Source: Owenweeksia hongkongensis DSM 17368
GTDB taxonomy: Bacteria > Bacteroidota > Bacteroidia > Flavobacteriales > Schleiferiaceae
Direction of reading: 5' to 3'
Length of the DNA: 64,000 bases
NCBI RefSeq assembly: GCF_000236705.1
Contig: NC_016599.1
Location: 1,426,001 to 1,490,000 of the forward strand
The notes beneath the pieces are model-generated. The model did no database searches and had not been told where the DNA came from. It was given only the letters and a program-made list of their open reading frames with translations. The position numbers were made by a program, and so were the translations under genes. Position 1 is the stretch's first letter, and every line of letters starts with the position of its first letter. Of the stretch, positions 16,102 through 24,882 are shown piece after piece.

Positions 16102-18354
16102 ATGAAAACACGGTTATTTCTTCTTTTCACCTTTATTGGTTTTGCACTTGGAGCCCAAACTTACCATTGGCGCCATATCAATGCACAGGCGAATGTTTAC
16201 GAGCAAGTTCCGGGGAACTCTACCCATATATTCACTGGAGATGCTGCCGGTTTTATTAAAAAATCTACCAACAGCGGACAAGATTGGGAGATTGTATATC
16301 GTGGAGATGCATCTTCGATTTATGATGTAAAATTTATTGATGCCAATAACGGTTTTGCAACCTGTGCAGATCAAGGATTATTTTTGACCACAACTGATGC
16401 TGGTCAAACTTGGAAGCAAAATATTATGCTTGACAGCGCCAACAATCCGGTGACTGAAAGATTCCATTCAGTGGAAATCATTGACGCCAACACATTAATT
16501 ATAAATGGCACTTTTAACTCAGGTAAACGCGCTTTTATCAGTACTGATAAAGGAGCCAGCTTCACAGAACTACATGTTCCCGGAACGGCCATACACGTAG
16601 AGGGTGACACCCTTCTTGCTTTCGGTCAAAATGGTTTCTCATTCGGAATATCTCTAAGCACGGACCTTGGCCAGTCGTGGACTTTGGTGAAAAGCAACCC
16701 TGCTTTGGGTAGCAACAATTTTTACTACAATGGCTATAAAGAAGCCTCTATAATTTCCTCTAAGGTCTTTTTCCTATCGTCCAATGACCTTAATCCCGAT
16801 GGCGTATTTAAAACTACAGATGGTGGACTTACCTTCACAATGCTTACCGACCCCGCTAATAATTTTCACCCAAACTATGTGAACTTTAGCAGTGCCACCA
16901 CCGGTACAATTGCAGGTAAAATCAGTTCTGCAGGGTTTGGATTTTTCAGCACTACGGATGCAGGACATACCTGGACACCACTTTACAGTGCATCAGGTTA
17001 CGCTACTCAATTAAAACCGCCATTTCTTAATCTTGGAAACAACACCATATTGGGTCAGCGCTATTTCCATAGCGTAATAAGCACAGATGGTGGACTAACC
17101 TTTACTGACAACAGCGATGATTTTAATCCAGTGGGAACCTTTTCACATCAAAATATTGAGGTTGTAGACAATCAAAACCTATATGCCTATACCATCACGG
17201 GAACCGGAACTTATGCTAAAAGACAAGCTATGCTATCAAATGACGGTGGGATGAATTGGTATAATATGAAAGATAGTACAGGCACCCTTTTGGAAAACAC
17301 ATTCGCAAACATGCAGGTAATTTCAAAAGACACCGTGATGTACACCTATGGAAACGCGATAAGACGATTTGTGAAAAACGGTACTGGAAGTGGCCGGACA
17401 GTATATTCCAAAACCGGATTTGGAAGCGGTATTGCCAAGATGGTAAAAAGCGGAAATAGGCTTCTAGCATTTACCTCCAGTTATGTGTACTATAGCAGTG
17501 ACCGTGGGGCAAGTTGGCAAAGTATGTATTCGGCCTTAAACACTAATGACAACAAGGATATTCAGTTTACAGACTTTAGTAATATATATGCTTTGCAGTC
17601 TAATCAAATATTAAAAAGCACGGATACTGGTAAAACTTGGCTAGATGTAACAAATGGAATTAGCTTAGGAACCAGCGCCAATAATGGTACGGCTGGCATG
17701 GTAGTAAAAAGTGCTTCTGAGATAGTCATATTTGGATATAATGGAAGACTATACAGAACCACAGACGGTGGTCAAAACTGGACTGACCTTAAACCAACAC
17801 TTCCACAAACACCTGTTGACCTAAGGTTTTACGATTTTGAATTTATGGAGTTTAAAGATAATATGATTGGCTATGCTGGTGACCGCACTGCAAATGGTGG
17901 ACGATATATACTCCAAACTCTGGATGGAGGATTGACCTGGAGTCACTTTACCAGCGGCCAGTATATGGTAACACCTCATGACATGGACTTTGCTGATACC
18001 GCAACTGGTATCATGATGGGTGGCTCAGGACCAAATGTGATCCGCTACTTCAGTGATATTAATTACAGTACAGACACCATTTCTGCGAACGGCCAACCAG
18101 CTTCAGGAGTAAATTTAGCCGAAAATAGAAACACCTCGGTTTCATTATACCCCAATCCGGCCTATCACTATTGTACCGTAAGTGGTTGCTTAGTTTCCAA
18201 TGCCTATCTAATTAGCCTGCAAGGTAAAAAGATTAGTCTGCCAGAAGTTCGAAACAATAATATTGAACTCAGTGGAATAGCTCCCGGTATGTATATCTTG
18301 ATTATTGAAGATGAGCAAAAGCAAACCTTTACACAGAAACTAATGGTTCAGTAA
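16102..18354 (+). CDS. Secreted BNR/YCF48-like beta-propeller protein with T9SS sorting domain
   Basis: This 750-residue secreted protein begins with a signal peptide, MKTRLFLLFTFIGFALGAQ; I took the ATG at 16102 because the frame upstream adds an improbable leader. The body has repeated 'STDxGxTW'-type blades, for example DAGQTWKQ, STDGGLTF, DRGASWQS, DTGKTWLD, DGGQNWTD and DGGLTWSH. These are typical of BNR/sortilin-like propellers, including YCF48-like forms. The C-terminal 75 residues (SLYPNPAYHYCTVSG...FTQKLMVQ) are a type A T9SS sorting domain, so it should be exported across the outer membrane. Substrate or partner is unknown. Confidence 0.9.
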   Translation: MKTRLFLLFTFIGFALGAQTYHWRHINAQANVYEQVPGNSTHIFTGDAAGFIKKSTNSGQDWEIVYRGDASSIYDVKFIDANNGFATCADQGLFLTTTDAGQTWKQNIMLDSANNPVTERFHSVEIIDANTLIINGTFNSGKRAFISTDKGASFTELHVPGTAIHVEGDTLLAFGQNGFSFGISLSTDLGQSWTLVKSNPALGSNNFYYNGYKEASIISSKVFFLSSNDLNPDGVFKTTDGGLTFTMLTDPANNFHPNYVNFSSATTGTIAGKISSAGFGFFSTTDAGHTWTPLYSASGYATQLKPPFLNLGNNTILGQRYFHSVISTDGGLTFTDNSDDFNPVGTFSHQNIEVVDNQNLYAYTITGTGTYAKRQAMLSNDGGMNWYNMKDSTGTLLENTFANMQVISKDTVMYTYGNAIRRFVKNGTGSGRTVYSKTGFGSGIAKMVKSGNRLLAFTSSYVYYSSDRGASWQSMYSALNTNDNKDIQFTDFSNIYALQSNQILKSTDTGKTWLDVTNGISLGTSANNGTAGMVVKSASEIVIFGYNGRLYRTTDGGQNWTDLKPTLPQTPVDLRFYDFEFMEFKDNMIGYAGDRTANGGRYILQTLDGGLTWSHFTSGQYMVTPHDMDFADTATGIMMGGSGPNVIRYFSDINYSTDTISANGQPASGVNLAENRNTSVSLYPNPAYHYCTVSGCLVSNAYLISLQGKKISLPEVRNNNIELSGIAPGMYILIIEDEQKQTFTQKLMVQ

Positions 18355-18405
18355 AACTTAAATGGCCGATTGTTGAACTGTTCAACAATCGGCCATTTAA
18401 GTTTT
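18353..18405. terminator. Bidirectional terminator, long near-perfect palindrome
   Basis: Two 26-base arms (18353-18378 and 18380-18405) are exact reverse complements around a single base, with an A-run on one side and TTTT on the other. The left arm begins inside the stop codon of the T9SS gene. It sits between convergent genes and can terminate both. Confidence 0.9.
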
Positions 18406-18407
18406 CA

Positions 18408-19988
18408 TCAAACCTCTTCCTTCTTATTGATCACTTCTCTAACCGCTACATCCAATTTTCCAGCAACCTTACTCAGGTTTTCTATTATAAAAATATTCAT
18501 TGGGTCGTGAGGATCTTTTAGATTAAAATGCTCTACCATTCCTAGAATGGTTGCCACTGGCTCACGCACGTGATGTGCTTGCATATAAGTTATTTCGTCA
18601 AGTACCGTGGCATGTTTTTTCAAGCTTGCAAGCTGTTCCTCAATTCTACCAGCGTAGAGTTCATTAATTTCTTTGAGTTTCTTATTTCGCAACCTTGCCT
18701 TTCGTAATAAAAATATTGACACCAAACCCATAAGCACCAAAATAATGAAGCCCATAACAAATAGAACTACTCTCTGCTGACTCTCATTTAGTTCCAAATC
18801 TTTAATCTTCAGCTCTCGTTCTTTTAGTTGTAAATCACGATTAATCATAGTTAGGTCATGAGCTGCAGCCATGCTTTCCAAGCTAATTTTGTTACTTGCT
18901 GAATGAATAGAGTCTTTTAATATCTCACGGGCTTTGAATATTTCCAAAGCCTTCTCGTAATCTCCTTTTAAAGCATAAGCTTCACCCAAATCTTTATAGA
19001 AATTAATTGCAGGATCACCTATAGATAGCGCCAGGCACTTTTCTATACTTTTCTCCAATGCTGAAATACCTTTATTCAAAGTAACGGCATCAAATTTACC
19101 ATCAGGCCGTTTTGACATTTCCATATAAATACCTCCAATATTTCCTTGGGTGGTGATAACATTGAACTCGGCACCGAGAGCTATATTCATTGCCTGAGCA
19201 CTATCATAATATACAAGGGCTTTCTCATAATTACCTCTTCTTGATTCGACCATGCCGATATTGGCCAAATTTATGGCTACCGATTGTTGATTTCTCATTC
19301 GCCTATTGATAGACAAGGCCTCAAATTGAGCCTCAGATGACTCAGCATATTGCCCCATTTTGGAAAGCATCATTCCTATATTTCCACGGTTACGAGCTAT
19401 CCCTGCTAAATCACTTTCCTGAATATAAAGTTTTAGCGCGCGATCGTAATACTCTTTAGTTTTTTCAAACTCGCCTTGTCTGAAAAACAAAGTTCCAATA
19501 TTCTCTAAAACTACTCCTTGCCTATGCTTAATACCTAATTTCTCATACCCTTTTAATGCATTGATTGCATGCTTCATGGCGAGTTTATAGTTTGCTTTTT
19601 TCATAAAAATCAAACTAATATTAGACTCTGTACCGGCAGCGTGCTTTAGACTATCCATGTCCATAAATTGCTTCAAAGCTTTAGTTTGAAACTCCAAAGC
19701 TAAAGGGTAAACTGCCTTCGACATATAATTGATTCCGATAGCCGAATTAGCTCTGGCTGCTTCGAATGTATTCTGTGTCTCTTCCGCCCACAGAAGAGCT
19801 CTTTCACCATACACAATACCACTATCCGGCATCACTTTAGAGTATGAATATGAAATACTTGTGGCCAATTGTCCTTTTTCATCTGGAGTTTTGGCTGCCC
19901 CCATATTCACTTTTAATTCCTCAATGGACTGAAAGCCATAAACCAAACTAGAGGTCAGTAATATGGTGGTTACAATTATTTTTTTCAT
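18408..19988 (-). CDS. TPR sensor protein with DHp-like histidine domain but no ATPase domain
   Basis: This 526-residue protein has a signal peptide (1-19), about seven TPR units over residues 40-350 (several xxNIGxxxxxxGxYxxAxxxY repeats), a coiled coil around 376-405, a membrane helix at 407-428 (VVLFVMGFIILVLMGLVSIF) and a second helical stretch. The C-terminal segment around residues 466-490 contains AHHVREPVATILGM, which resembles the H-box of HisKA (His472-x-x-Arg-x-Pro). The protein ends about 50 residues later, with no N, G1, F or G2 boxes, so it cannot bind ATP like a normal kinase. The response regulator gene lies 34 bases upstream in the same direction. Confidence 0.82.
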   Translation of the reverse strand: MKKIIVTTILLTSSLVYGFQSIEELKVNMGAAKTPDEKGQLATSISYSYSKVMPDSGIVYGERALLWAEETQNTFEAARANSAIGINYMSKAVYPLALEFQTKALKQFMDMDSLKHAAGTESNISLIFMKKANYKLAMKHAINALKGYEKLGIKHRQGVVLENIGTLFFRQGEFEKTKEYYDRALKLYIQESDLAGIARNRGNIGMMLSKMGQYAESSEAQFEALSINRRMRNQQSVAINLANIGMVESRRGNYEKALVYYDSAQAMNIALGAEFNVITTQGNIGGIYMEMSKRPDGKFDAVTLNKGISALEKSIEKCLALSIGDPAINFYKDLGEAYALKGDYEKALEIFKAREILKDSIHSASNKISLESMAAAHDLTMINRDLQLKERELKIKDLELNESQQRVVLFVMGFIILVLMGLVSIFLLRKARLRNKKLKEINELYAGRIEEQLASLKKHATVLDEITYMQAHHVREPVATILGMVEHFNLKDPHDPMNIFIIENLSKVAGKLDVAVREVINKKEEV

Positions 19989-20022
19989 GAATTACAATGA
20001 GAGAAATTAAAACCCGTGATTC

Positions 20023-20466
20023 TTAATTGCGGTGTACTTTGTTAAACGCATCAGCCAACTCCTGAAGCTGAAATCCCCTTAAAGGTTTCTCCAAATATCC
20101 CATTACAAAAGGGTAACTCATGGCTTTTTCCCTATCCAACTTACTGGTTGATGAGGTTAGCATTACTATACTGTGTTGTGCACTTAGCCCGCCACCCTCT
20201 ATTTCTTTCAGAAAGCTCCAGCCATCCATCACAGGCATCCTTATATCTAGCAGAATAAGTACTTCTTGCTTTTCTAAAAACTTTGAATTTCGGTTTAAAT
20301 AATCGAGAGCCAAACGTCCATTTTCAAAACTAATCACCTCGGCATCAGGTAAGTTTATCGCACACAATTTCTTATGAAGAAAATTTAAGGCATCATTATC
20401 ATCCACCAATAGGATAAGTAGCTTTTCACTCACATCTAATTTATGTTGGCTGTTGCCTTGATTCAT
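20023..20466 (-). CDS. Single-domain response regulator (CheY-like)
   Basis: This 147-residue receiver-only protein has the acidic pair in LLVDDND (Asp22, Asp23), phosphoacceptor Asp74 in ILLDIRMPVMDGW, Thr/Ser in VMLTSST (about 104) and Lys127 in GYLEKPLRG, so all phosphorylation residues are present. No output domain follows. It is transcribed first, ahead of the TPR/DHp protein. It probably passes the phosphoryl group to, or accepts it from, other histidine proteins. Confidence 0.93.
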   Translation of the reverse strand: MNQGNSQHKLDVSEKLLILLVDDNDALNFLHKKLCAINLPDAEVISFENGRLALDYLNRNSKFLEKQEVLILLDIRMPVMDGWSFLKEIEGGGLSAQHSIVMLTSSTSKLDREKAMSYPFVMGYLEKPLRGFQLQELADAFNKVHRN

Positions 20467-20761
20467 TTTGTCACTTTATTTTAAGTTCTCCCTTAAAACA
20501 ATAAAATTTCAGCCACTCAAACAGCTACCTACTTTTAAACTTCAAAATTAGCTCTATTAAACAATACAACTTAAATTATTAGCAATGAAAGATATAAAAA
20601 CCAAACACACTTAAATTCGAATAATAAAAAAGATGTAAATCACTTACTTCAACAGTTTATTGAGAGAGTAAAAAACATCAAACAACTCTCTAGTAAGTCC
20701 ACGCTTATTTCTAGAGCCTAATCGACCAAAGTAACTTTTCGCAAAGATTCAATCTTAGCTC
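20467..20761. other. AT-rich gap with possible gene remnant on the minus strand
   Basis: No intact gene was found. On the minus strand, just beyond the stop of the next ORF, short open stretches in shifted frames read SLRAKIESLRKVTLVD (about 20710-20765) and GLTRELFDVFYSLNKLLK (about 20655-20710). These look like coding sequence broken by frameshifts. The promoter of the response regulator operon should lie around 20470-20600. Confidence 0.4.
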
Positions 20762-21088
20762 TTAAGCTTTGAAAAAACTGATAACGCCACTTTTCCGAAA
20801 CATCACTAAGTAAATAGATTTTACCCGTATTTGCTCTATCCACAGGCTACATTCTTTTGAAAATGGTGGAGCGTATGACATCAGTGAATTAAAAGAATTG
20901 AAACTCACATAAGTATACACCTCTCCCCCACCAAAAGCCTGTATAGAATTGTTGCTCAAGCAAATATCGCTTTGATACATTTCAAAACTACTGCTGTAGT
21001 GTTCACCACCAATAGTGTGCGTTTTTTTGGCTACAAAGGTCTCCTTTTCCAGCTTGTTCAAAAGACGATCCAGATCGTCACAAATCAT
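20762..21088 (-). CDS. Hypothetical protein, possibly truncated by a frameshift
   Basis: This 108-residue frame (MICDDLDRLLNKLEKETFVA) has no known domain, signal peptide or membrane helix. Its C-terminus, VISFFKA, is followed in another frame by plausible protein sequence (see 20467-20761). A one- or two-base slip near the T-run around 20775 may therefore have shortened a longer gene. It may be a decaying gene; expression is unsure. Confidence 0.45.
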   Translation of the reverse strand: MICDDLDRLLNKLEKETFVAKKTHTIGGEHYSSSFEMYQSDICLSNNSIQAFGGGEVYTYVSFNSFNSLMSYAPPFSKECSLWIEQIRVKSIYLVMFRKSGVISFFKA

Positions 21089-21143
21089 AAGCGCAGACTC
21101 CTGGAATTCGAATAAACCCGAATCAATGTAATACTGTACTTGA

Positions 21144-21485
21144 CCAACAATTCATGTGGGCTGCATTTATGTTGGGTTTACCCAAAATGATAAAGCTAAA
21201 AGAACTATCAATTCAAATGGGCATTTAATACCACTGGGCAGTCGTGAAAACATTAAAACACAAACTCAGGAACGCGTGGCTAAAACAATACTTGAAAGTA
21301 TAAGAAAGAGAAAGTTCATTACCACCCTTTCCAATTTGGGTAAAATCCAGCAATTAGTAAATAGAATTTCTCCATGGTTGGTAGAGAAAATTATACAGCG
21401 ATCAGTTAAAACATTTAACAAACAAAACCTAAACTCTGCGAAGGCCCAATTACCAATTGACAGCTTTAATCCTACAAATCGTTGA
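21144..21485 (+). pseudogene. C-terminal remnant of a short-chain dehydrogenase/reductase
   Basis: The frame (GTG at 21156, open since a TGA at 21141) encodes the C-terminal third of an SDR. CIYVGFTQND corresponds to the usual 'vxPGFxxTD' after the active-site helix, with SRENIKTQTQERVAKTILES and a basic ISPWLVEKIIQ helix following. The Rossmann fold, the catalytic Ser-Tyr-Lys and about 170 N-terminal residues are missing upstream. It is not the source of the intact SDR at 53094, which belongs to another subgroup. Confidence 0.7.
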
Positions 21486-22485
21486 CTTGCAACTCATAGG
21501 TCTCCGTCCAGTTTTTTCCAGTAATCAAAAGGTTTCCATCTATTATGGCAATGCCATTGGCTACACCCTGCTGGAAATTTTTTGAAGGAATATTGTCCAA
21601 TGAAATCACTTCTTCTACCGCACCAGTCTGAGAGTTGATTACCACGATTTCCTTTTCATACCAAACATTGGCATATATCTTTCCATTGTGATATTCTAGT
21701 TCATTTAGCTTACCGTGTATACCTTTGTCATCTACCACCTGCAGGCTACCTGTATAAGTAAAATCTTTTGGATTGATATAGTATACGAAGTGCGAACCAT
21801 TGGACATAATCAGGCTTTTACCGTCATAACAAAGGCCCCAACCTTCAGCCGAAAATGGAACATTAAACTCACCCACTTTTTCAAAAGTGGTTCTATTATA
21901 TATAAATGCTTTCTGAGCTTTATACGTCAGCTGAAAAATACTATCACCCACCACGGCTATGCCCTCACCAAAAAACTGAGCATCCAAATCCATGGAGTTT
22001 TCAATTTTGGCCGAAGCCAAATTATAGGTAACCAATTTACTTTTGCCATTCAAGCCAGTTCCTTCATATAACATCCCATCCTCATAGTAAAAGCCTTCTG
22101 TAAAATAACTGGCATCATGCTTATAGGTGTTAATAATAGAATAGCTCTTGCGTTGTGGTTTTTGGCTTGACACGATCAATAGTGACACTTCTCGCACAGT
22201 ATTTTCCGCCCCTGTAAAAACAGTAAGCTTAAGCGTGTTTTTTCCTAGAACACTATTCTCTTTGCCAAGTGTCACATTGCTTGCAGCTACCTTTTTTCCA
22301 TTTAGCTGTAGCTGAATAGAATCGTGATTAGTAGTTTCCATTTCAATAGATACCGGGTCTCCCCAATGTAATCTTGTGTTAGCGTAACTATCCAGATTGC
22401 TACTTACAGCTACCAGCGAGGTTGCACTCTGCTGACAAGCACCTTGAACTAAAATAATAACCGATAGAAAAACAATCTTTCTCAT
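21472..22485 (-). CDS. Glutamine cyclotransferase-like lipoprotein (plant-type QC)
   Basis: This 337-residue protein has a lipoprotein signal (MRKIVFLSVIILVQGACQQ, lipobox Cys17) and a five-bladed propeller of the plant/bacterial glutaminyl-peptide cyclotransferase family. Marker segments are YFTEGFYYEDGMLYEGTGLNG, here quoted as TEGFYYEDG and GTGLNG, FFGEGIAV, SAEGWGLCYDG and LNELEYHNGKIYANVW. It would convert N-terminal Gln to pyroglutamate on exported proteins; T9SS cargo in Bacteroidota often carries N-terminal pyroGlu. Its last 14 bases overlap the SDR remnant on the other strand. Confidence 0.88.
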   Translation of the reverse strand: MRKIVFLSVIILVQGACQQSATSLVAVSSNLDSYANTRLHWGDPVSIEMETTNHDSIQLQLNGKKVAASNVTLGKENSVLGKNTLKLTVFTGAENTVREVSLLIVSSQKPQRKSYSIINTYKHDASYFTEGFYYEDGMLYEGTGLNGKSKLVTYNLASAKIENSMDLDAQFFGEGIAVVGDSIFQLTYKAQKAFIYNRTTFEKVGEFNVPFSAEGWGLCYDGKSLIMSNGSHFVYYINPKDFTYTGSLQVVDDKGIHGKLNELEYHNGKIYANVWYEKEIVVINSQTGAVEEVISLDNIPSKNFQQGVANGIAIIDGNLLITGKNWTETYELQVNDL

Positions 22486-22615
22486 ACGAAAGCAATCAAA
22501 ATTTTGCAGGCCACAAAAATGGCTTATTTTTTCAAACTCCCTGCCCCAAACTCCCTGCCCGCACTTCCTTTTTAATTTTTATCAACATTCATTTTTCCAC
22601 ACTTTTTAGATAGCC

Positions 22616-22623
22616 TACTTTTG
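22616..22623 (+). promoter_or_regulatory. -7 element of the transketolase operon
   Basis: TACTTTTG fits the Bacteroidota -7 consensus TAnnTTTG exactly. It lies 20 bases upstream of the transketolase start codon. The -33 partner is less clear. Confidence 0.6.
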
Positions 22624-22642
22624 CAAACTCAAAACAATAACG

Positions 22643-23491
22643 ATGGCTGATATTCAGGAATTAGAAAAAATCGCTTCACAAGTAAGAAGAGACATTGTAA
22701 GAATGGTACACGCTGTACAATCAGGCCACCCAGGTGGGTCTTTAGGTTGTACCGAATTTCTTACCGCCCTTTATTTTGATATTCTAAAGCACAACGCCAA
22801 GTCTTTTGACATGGATGCTAAAGGAGAAGATGTATTCTTCCTTTCTAATGGCCACATTAGCCCTGTGTTTTATAGCGTATTGAGCCGCAGCGGATATTTT
22901 GATGTTGATGAGCTTAATACTTTCCGTAAAATAAACAGCCGTCTACAAGGTCACCCTACTACCCACGAAGGTTTGGAAGGTGTTCGTATCGCCTCTGGTT
23001 CATTAGGCCAAGGAATGTCAGTAGCCATAGGAGCTGCCCTTACCAAAAAGATGAACGGTGAAGACACTACCGTATATACCCTTCACGGGGATGGTGAATT
23101 GCAGGAAGGACAAATTTGGGAAGCTGCACTTTATGCACCAGCCAACAAAGTTGATAACCTTATCTGCACTATTGATGCTAACGGTCAGCAGATTGACGGC
23201 AGCACGGATGACGTATTATCTATGGGTAGCATTGCTGACAAATTCAAAGCTTTTGGATGGGAAGTAATGACCATTGAAAAAGGTAATGATATGACGTCTG
23301 TAGTGGACGGATTGAAGCACGCCAAATCCCTTACCGGAAAAGGAAAACCTGTATGTGTGGTAATGCACACCGAAATGGGTTACGGAGTAGATTTTATGCA
23401 AGGAACTCATGAGTGGCACGGTATTGCTCCAAGTGATGATCAGTTGGCAGCAGCCTTGGGTCAGCTTGAAGAAACCCTAGGAGACTACTAA
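22643..23491 (+). CDS. Transketolase, N-terminal subunit
   Basis: This 282-residue thiamine-diphosphate-binding half carries SGHPGGSLGCTEFL, HGDGELQEGQIWEA with the Mg-binding GDG and the following Asn (IDANGQQIDG), and HGIAPSDDQL at the C-terminus. The partner subunit is encoded separately at 24883. Together they exchange two-carbon units in the non-oxidative pentose phosphate pathway. Splitting of transketolase into two chains is common in Bacteroidota. The unusual point is a 1.4-kb gene inserted between the two halves. Confidence 0.95.
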   Translation: MADIQELEKIASQVRRDIVRMVHAVQSGHPGGSLGCTEFLTALYFDILKHNAKSFDMDAKGEDVFFLSNGHISPVFYSVLSRSGYFDVDELNTFRKINSRLQGHPTTHEGLEGVRIASGSLGQGMSVAIGAALTKKMNGEDTTVYTLHGDGELQEGQIWEAALYAPANKVDNLICTIDANGQQIDGSTDDVLSMGSIADKFKAFGWEVMTIEKGNDMTSVVDGLKHAKSLTGKGKPVCVVMHTEMGYGVDFMQGTHEWHGIAPSDDQLAAALGQLEETLGDY

Positions 23492-23500
23492 GACATTTCT

Positions 23501-24880
23501 TTGCGTAGATATTTCCACATAGCTTTATTTATAAGCCTTTGCTTCAGCACACTTGTTTCGGGTCAAACCCAAAAGCAAGAGCAAGAAGTAACACGCATTT
23601 TGTTTGTATTTGACGGTTCGCAGAGTATGTATGCCCGCTGGCAAAGTGGCACCAAAATAGACATTGCTCAAAGATTGATGAATCAAATGCTGGACAGCCT
23701 GCAAAGTCTGCAAAGCGAAAGCTTTCAGCTCGCCTTGCGCGTATACGGTCATCAAAAACCTGTACCTCCACAAGATTGCAATGACACTCGGCTTGAAGTA
23801 CCGTTTAAGTACAATAACTTTGCTAGTATAAAACGTGTGTTAAGAGGGCTTTCGCCAAAAGGGACCACTCCAATCGCACGTTCTTTATTACGTTCAGCGT
23901 CTGACTTTCCTCCCTGTGATAATTGCAGAAACATAATTATTCTTATTACCGATGGCGTAGAAGCTTGCGATGAAGACCCTTGTGCAGCTTCGTTGGCATT
24001 GCAGAAAAAAGGGATCATTCTTAAACCTTTTGTTATTGGTATTGGGCTGGACAAAGAGTTTAAGCAAACTTTTGATTGTGTAGGAAATTACTATGATGCG
24101 GCTGATGAAGAGACTTTCAAAAATGTATTGGGTGTTGTAATCTCTCAAGCTTTGGATAATACTTCTGCCCAAATCAACCTTTTAGATCAATATGATTTAC
24201 CCTCAGAAACTGATGTTGCCATTACCTTTTATGACGAAGTAAGTGGTCAAATAAAAAAGCAGTTGGTACACACACTCAACTTTAAAGGAAACCCCGATAC
24301 CATACATTTAGATCCCTTGGTTCGTTATAAAATGGTGGTACACAGCATTCCTGAACAAACAGAAGAACACATCAATATTGCCCCTGGTAAGCATAACCAA
24401 ATTGGACTAAAAATGCCTCGAGGAGGGTTAGAGTTAAAAGTTACCAGTAGAAGTTCTGGTGACTTAAAATGTATTGTCCGCGAACATAACTCTAAGGCAA
24501 TACTTCACGTTCAAGACTTTAATACAACTCAACGATACATTACCGGTTATTATGACTTGGAACTACTTACCCTACCAAGGTATGTAATGCCTAATCAAAA
24601 AATAGAAGCCGGAAAAACGACAACCATTGCCATTCCCCCTCCTGGAAAAGTAAACTTTAGCAGCTCTGCTCCCGGCTACGGTTCTATTTTGGTAGAAAAT
24701 GGAAATACAATGGAATGGGTGACCGATTTAGATGAAAATACCGCAAGACAAAGCTTAAATTTGCAGCCTGGAAATTATAAGGTGGTATTTCGTTCAAAAT
24801 CATCACGCAAAAGCGAATATTCAGTTACACGTACATTTACAATAAGCTCGGGAAGCACCACAATAGTAAAACTTAATTAG
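23501..24880 (+). CDS. Secreted von Willebrand factor A domain protein
   Basis: This 459-residue protein starts with TTG at 23501 (no ATG is usable; the upstream codons run straight into the transketolase stop) and a signal peptide, RRYFHIALFISLCFSTLVSG. The vWA domain (about 30-215) has a complete MIDAS: FDGSQSMY (DxSxS), GTTPIARSL and ITDGVEACDEDP. The rest is beta-rich with PEGA-like segments, for example GNYKVVFRS. It lies 9 bases after the first transketolase half and 2 bases before the second, so cotranscription is likely. It should be periplasmic or surface-exposed; a metal-dependent adhesion role is typical of the fold, but the partner is unknown. Confidence 0.85.
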   Translation: MRRYFHIALFISLCFSTLVSGQTQKQEQEVTRILFVFDGSQSMYARWQSGTKIDIAQRLMNQMLDSLQSLQSESFQLALRVYGHQKPVPPQDCNDTRLEVPFKYNNFASIKRVLRGLSPKGTTPIARSLLRSASDFPPCDNCRNIIILITDGVEACDEDPCAASLALQKKGIILKPFVIGIGLDKEFKQTFDCVGNYYDAADEETFKNVLGVVISQALDNTSAQINLLDQYDLPSETDVAITFYDEVSGQIKKQLVHTLNFKGNPDTIHLDPLVRYKMVVHSIPEQTEEHINIAPGKHNQIGLKMPRGGLELKVTSRSSGDLKCIVREHNSKAILHVQDFNTTQRYITGYYDLELLTLPRYVMPNQKIEAGKTTTIAIPPPGKVNFSSSAPGYGSILVENGNTMEWVTDLDENTARQSLNLQPGNYKVVFRSKSSRKSEYSVTRTFTISSGSTTIVKLN

Positions 24881-24882
24881 CC

